Source: a virus. Taken from it: a stretch of DNA of 21,978 nt. This document shows, one piece after another, positions 19,909-21,978 of the stretch (position 1 is the first letter of the stretch; the number at the start of each line of letters is the position of its first letter). Position numbers and translations under genes: made by a program. The stretch is from positions 1-21,978 of the IMG/VR virus record IMGVR_UViG_3300031951_001341; one strand, written 5' to 3'. The notes under the pieces are model-generated. The model made no database searches and was not told where the DNA came from. It saw only the letters and a program-made list of their open reading frames with translations.

Positions 19909-21034
19909 GCTGGCGAAAAGCCGCATCGTACAGGCGCCCGCACCGCGCCAGAGAGTAGCGGCTGCGGGTCAGCGTGGAACAAATGCCCCGGTCGATGTCC
20001 TTGGACAGCTCGATCGCCTTGATCCAATCGCCGAGGGTGTTGCAGCGGTAGCCGGTTATTCCCTCGCGCACCGTCTCGGTGAACGCGCCGTAGTCGACCG
20101 AGATGAGCGGGGTGCCGCACAACATCGACTCCACTCCGCTGCCGGCAAACGGCTCGATGAAGTTGGTCGGCATCAGCATACAACGGGCCTTGCCGATCAA
20201 CTCAGCGCGGGCCTTGCCGTGAACCGGCCCAATGTACTCAACGTCGAGGTGGCGGTCCTCAGGACGAGGGTCGCTCAGGACGTGGTGCATCACCTCGGCC
20301 TGAAAATCGCCCTGACCGGCGAAAACGAACTTGGGCGGCACGGCGCCGGTCTCGGCGGCGCGCTTGGCGCACTCGCGGATGATCGCCGCGATCGTGGTCA
20401 TCCCCTTGGGCGGGGTGATTCGGCCCATATAAACGACGTAATCGCCTGAGCCATCACCGACGGGCCAGTCGTCGAGGTCGAAGTAGTTGGGGACGACCCA
20501 AGAGTAAAACCGGTTTTGGCCCGGCTCGCCCGGGCTGACCGAAGAGTCGTGGTCCCAATGGCCCCAATGGTAATGCCGCCAAGCCTCGGACTCAAAAATC
20601 CGCCACGCCCCGAACGGCTTGTCCGAGTACCCAATGCCGCTTTCGACGTGAACGCATTGGGGGAAGATTTTGACCAGTTGGTCGTGGGCCCGGCCGAACG
20701 GGTGCAGGATGAAATCGCCCGGCTGCACCCGCTTGGACAGCTCGACGATCAACCGGCTGTTGAAAGTCGGCCAGCCCCGTTCCCCGATCACGGCGTGATC
20801 GCCGTGGAACTGGGTCTTGCTCTTGCGCGAGTAATATTCGGCGAACTCGGTCGCATTCAAAATGTGGACCGTCTCCTTAGCCGCCGGATCGTCGACGCTG
20901 CCCTCGTTACAATAGCGGATCACGTCCCATCCGTAGGGCTGCATCATCTTGGCCCAGCGCCGGCACTTTCCGGTGAAGGCGCAATGGGAATACTCGTCGG
21001 TCAGCAGCGTGTGGAAACACGCCACCATATGCAT
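19838..21034 (-). CDS. Glycosyltransferase, GT4-like (group 1) family
   Basis: 398 residues from the ATG at 21034 (MHMVACFHTLLTDEYSHC). In-frame ATGs at 21052, 21070 and 21148 are alternatives; the last would overlap the divergent holin start. The N-terminal half has the phage-type opening HT....EYSHCAFTGKCRRWAK. The C-terminal Rossmann half has VVYMGRITPPKGM (about 200-212), KFVFAGQG, and EPFAGSGVESMLCGTP with the E-x7-E nucleotide-sugar motif (Glu294, Glu302 in this numbering), then ISVDYGAFTETVREGITGYR. It would transfer a sugar from an activated donor, probably with retention; the acceptor is unknown. It lies antisense between virion and lysis genes, so it has its own transcript. It could modify virion proteins, host surface glycans or phage DNA. 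Its 3' end overlaps the giant gene by 31 bases. Confidence 0.82.
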   Translation of the reverse strand: MHMVACFHTLLTDEYSHCAFTGKCRRWAKMMQPYGWDVIRYCNEGSVDDPAAKETVHILNATEFAEYYSRKSKTQFHGDHAVIGERGWPTFNSRLIVELSKRVQPGDFILHPFGRAHDQLVKIFPQCVHVESGIGYSDKPFGAWRIFESEAWRHYHWGHWDHDSSVSPGEPGQNRFYSWVVPNYFDLDDWPVGDGSGDYVVYMGRITPPKGMTTIAAIIRECAKRAAETGAVPPKFVFAGQGDFQAEVMHHVLSDPRPEDRHLDVEYIGPVHGKARAELIGKARCMLMPTNFIEPFAGSGVESMLCGTPLISVDYGAFTETVREGITGYRCNTLGDWIKAIELSKDIDRGICSTLTRSRYSLARCGRLYDAAFRQLNELRGAGWYSPQHYRVSRVSTG

Positions 21035-21131
21035 AGTGGGCAGGGCGGGCATAAGGTCGGATATCCTCATAAGATTCTGTGGGTCAAGTATGTTCTTGCC
21101 GGTCTGCAAGGGCGAATCAAACTGAGCCGCG
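21035..21131. promoter_or_regulatory. Divergent spacer between glycosyltransferase and holin
   Basis: The only non-coding stretch of any size in the window, 97 bases if the glycosyltransferase starts at 21034 or about 61 if it starts at 21070. Because the two flanking genes point away from each other, both promoters would have to lie here or inside a neighbour's 5' end. I see no convincing -35/-10 pair with normal spacing on either strand, and no clear operator palindrome, so this is a positional call only. Confidence 0.3.
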
Positions 21132-21314
21132 ATGAACGCTACCACCATTGCTGCTGTTGTACGTCACCTCTTCGGGATCGCGGGCGGTTGGCTCCTCGCC
21201 AAGGGCATTTCGCTCGACGCCGGCACCATCGAGACCGTCTCCGGCGCCCTCGGCTCGCTGATCGCGGTTGGCTGGTCCCTGTGGGCCAAGCAGAAGCCCA
21301 AGGATGCTGCCTAA
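21132..21314 (+). CDS. Small phage holin (Pam3-gp28-like)
   Basis: 60 residues. MNATTIAAVVRHLFGIAGGW forms a first, weakly hydrophobic helix, then LLAKGISLDAGTIETVSGAL, then LGSLIAVGWSLWAKQK as a clear membrane segment ending in Trp and Lys, with a charged tail KQKPKDAA. The pattern R-H-L...G-G-x-L-x-A-K-G...D-A-G-T-x-E-T...G...W-S-x-W is that of the small phage holins named after Pam3 gp28. It would form membrane lesions that release the endolysin. It is the first gene of the cassette, and the next start lies eleven bases inside it. No Shine-Dalgarno is seen. An endolysin gene is not visible in the window. Confidence 0.72.
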   Translation: MNATTIAAVVRHLFGIAGGWLLAKGISLDAGTIETVSGALGSLIAVGWSLWAKQKPKDAA

Positions 21315-21546
21315 CCTCGTCGGGCTCATCCTCGCTCTGGCGAAATTGGCGCCGGTGTTAAACCGGTTGCTCGACGCCATCGAGGATGAGCGCGCGGAGC
21401 GCAATCGGAAAAGGCTCAATGACCTTATCGACGACGCAGTCGCTGACGCAAGGCGTGCTCCTCGCGCTTGTCCTTTCAGCGACTGTCCTTTCCATCGGTT
21501 GCGTGAACCGGCCCAGCCGAGTGGAGGCGCTCCTCAAACACCCTGA
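21304..21546 (+). CDS. Small helical membrane-proximal protein of the lysis cassette (i-spanin-like?)
   Basis: 80 residues from the ATG at 21304, which has AAGG directly before it and overlaps the holin gene by eleven bases. MLPNLVGLILALAKLAPVLN is a hydrophobic N-terminal helix. RLLDAIEDERAERNRKRLND and LIDDAVADARRAP follow as a charged helix. The last 27 residues contain two Cys in ACPFSDCPF and end Pro-rich. A membrane helix followed by a charged helix fits an inner-membrane spanin, but it is shorter than typical Rz proteins, and the hydrophobic part is short for a membrane anchor. A second gene begins inside it in another frame, an arrangement known from Rz/Rz1. The reading is plausible; the function is unproven. 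Confidence 0.48.
   Translation: MLPNLVGLILALAKLAPVLNRLLDAIEDERAERNRKRLNDLIDDAVADARRAPRACPFSDCPFHRLREPAQPSGGAPQTP
21409..21414 (+). promoter_or_regulatory. Shine-Dalgarno-like site for the nested lipoprotein gene
   Basis: AAAAGG ends four bases before the ATG at 21419. It favours this start over the in-frame ATG at 21386, which would put eleven extra polar residues before the lipoprotein signal. Confidence 0.4.
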
Positions 21547-21628
21547 ATTCCGCACCGCGGCCCAGTTCGCGCCGGAATTCACAACTGCCGTCCTCAAGGC
21601 GGTTGTTGACGCGGAGCACGGACGATGA
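21419..21628 (+). CDS. Lipoprotein nested in the preceding gene (o-spanin-like candidate)
   Basis: 69 residues from the ATG at 21419. MTLSTTQSLTQGVLLALVLS, then ATVLSIGC, is a lipoprotein signal with the lipobox L-S-I-G-C and Cys28 as the lipidated residue. The mature part is short: VNRPSRVEALLKHPEFRTAA, then QFAPEFTTAVLKAVV. It lacks the high Pro content of classical Rz1 proteins. The first 128 bases lie inside the preceding gene in another frame, as in embedded Rz1 genes, which suggests the outer-membrane partner of a two-part spanin. The stop overlaps the next ATG by four bases. The lipoprotein call is good; the spanin role is inferred from location. Confidence 0.6.
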   Translation: MTLSTTQSLTQGVLLALVLSATVLSIGCVNRPSRVEALLKHPEFRTAAQFAPEFTTAVLKAVVDAEHGR

Positions 21629-21876
21629 CCGATCCGATGTCAGCCTACGACCCACACTCAACCGACGCGATGTTCGCGAAGGTGCTGGCGAAGCTGGAGG
21701 AACAAGCCGCGATGCTCGCCGAGATCCGGGAGAACGGCCGACTGACCGAGATCGAGATCGCGAACCTGAAAAGCTGGCGAGACACGTTTGAGGGCAAGGT
21801 CACGGTGATCGCCGCAGGCACCAGTCTTGTTATAGGGCTTATTGTCAGCGCCGTCGTTAGCTGGCTCAAAAAATGA
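21625..21876 (+). CDS. Coiled-coil protein with C-terminal membrane helix (holin-like/XhlA-like)
   Basis: 83 residues. Residues about 14-55 are amphipathic coiled coil (MFAKVLAKLEEQAAMLAEIR, LTEIEIANLKSWRDTFEG). Residues 59-80 are a membrane helix (VTVIAAGTSLVIGLIVSAVV), closed by SWLKK. This one-membrane-pass, N-terminal coiled-coil layout is seen in XhlA-type haemolysis proteins and in several phage lysis accessory proteins. It overlaps the lipoprotein gene by four bases (ATGA) and the next gene by four bases (ATGA), so it belongs to the lysis operon. It may be a second holin, an antiholin-like regulator or a membrane anchor. Confidence 0.65.
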   Translation: MTDPMSAYDPHSTDAMFAKVLAKLEEQAAMLAEIRENGRLTEIEIANLKSWRDTFEGKVTVIAAGTSLVIGLIVSAVVSWLKK

Positions 21877-21978
21877 ACCTCCCCGAACTCGCCATCGCCC
21901 TCCGCGCCTCGCAGCTCTACGCGCATCAGGCGCACAACCTGACCACGGGGTGCAATTTTCAGCAGGATCACGCGACCT
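21873..21978 (+). CDS. Start of a Dps/ferritin-like protein (truncated by window end)
   Basis: Only 35 codons are visible, from the ATG in the ATGA overlap at 21873. The sequence begins MNLPELAIALRASQLYAHQA, then HNLTTGCNFQQDHAT. The spacing of the His in AHNLTTG to the Asp-His in QQDH, with NF between, lines up with the Dps ferroxidase segment (HWNVRG..NF...H in the E. coli protein) and with a phage family I recall that reads HNL..G..F..DH. If correct, the product would bind and oxidise iron or protect DNA, an unexpected neighbour for lysis genes. With so little sequence the call is tentative. Confidence 0.42.
   Translation, partial: MNLPELAIALRASQLYAHQAHNLTTGCNFQQDHAT

Noticed and set aside
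21071-21131. Promoters in the divergent spacer
   Set aside because: Hexamers such as TTGATT/CATACT (minus strand) or TTGCCG/CAAACT (plus strand) can be found, but spacing or match is poor and phage promoters may differ. No specific promoter is called.
21035-21148. ATG at 21148 as start of the glycosyltransferase
   Set aside because: It would overlap the divergent holin start by 17 bases and add 38 residues not resembling the family. The phage GT opening (H-T...EYSHC) begins at the ATG at 21034.

Overview
The window looks like a late-gene segment of a double-stranded DNA tailed phage or prophage with a short-tailed (podovirus-like) virion plan. The evidence is tail-tube and nozzle-like proteins, a cupin and a collar-like protein, three ejection-type proteins, and one very large multidomain protein in the position of T7 gp16. 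The DNA is GC-rich. The holin, a lipoprotein gene nested in another reading frame and exported small proteins point to a diderm host. Few starts carry a Shine-Dalgarno sequence, but I cannot name the host lineage. No terminase, portal, major capsid or replication gene is visible, so this is only part of a genome.

Layout: 1-4367 holds adhesion genes: a LamG-like domain cut by the window edge, a tail assembly chaperone-like protein, a secreted Ig-like protein, and two collagen-like fibre proteins, the first with a beta-helix. 4370-9044 holds virion assembly genes: an acidic staple/decoration-like protein, a tail-tube (adaptor) candidate, a nozzle candidate, a collar-like protein and a cupin. 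9041-19868 holds four ejection-type proteins in increasing size (318, 459, 656 and 2171 aa). The last is a polyvalent protein with a HExxH protease-like region, an ADP-ribosyltransferase-like region, a conserved His-rich domain, a glutamate-rich conserved domain and a C-terminal DUF7178-like domain. Thirteen consecutive gene junctions on the plus strand lie between a 4-base overlap and a 5-base gap, so this looks like one translationally coupled operon.

19838-21034 holds a glycosyltransferase on the minus strand. It converges on the giant gene and diverges from the lysis genes. 21132-21876 is a compact lysis-type cassette: a small holin, a short membrane-proximal helical protein, a lipoprotein gene nested in another frame of it, and a coiled-coil protein with a C-terminal membrane segment. 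At 21873 a new gene begins that resembles the start of a Dps/ferritin-like protein.

The points most worth checking are the giant protein's domain build and its recurring R/K-F/Y-S-L linkers, a coding-like frame switch at its 3' end, the Gly-Val-Thr collagen tract with a glycosyltransferase in the same locus, and the overlapping lysis genes. All functional names rest on reading the protein sequences by eye against remembered family patterns. No search was run.
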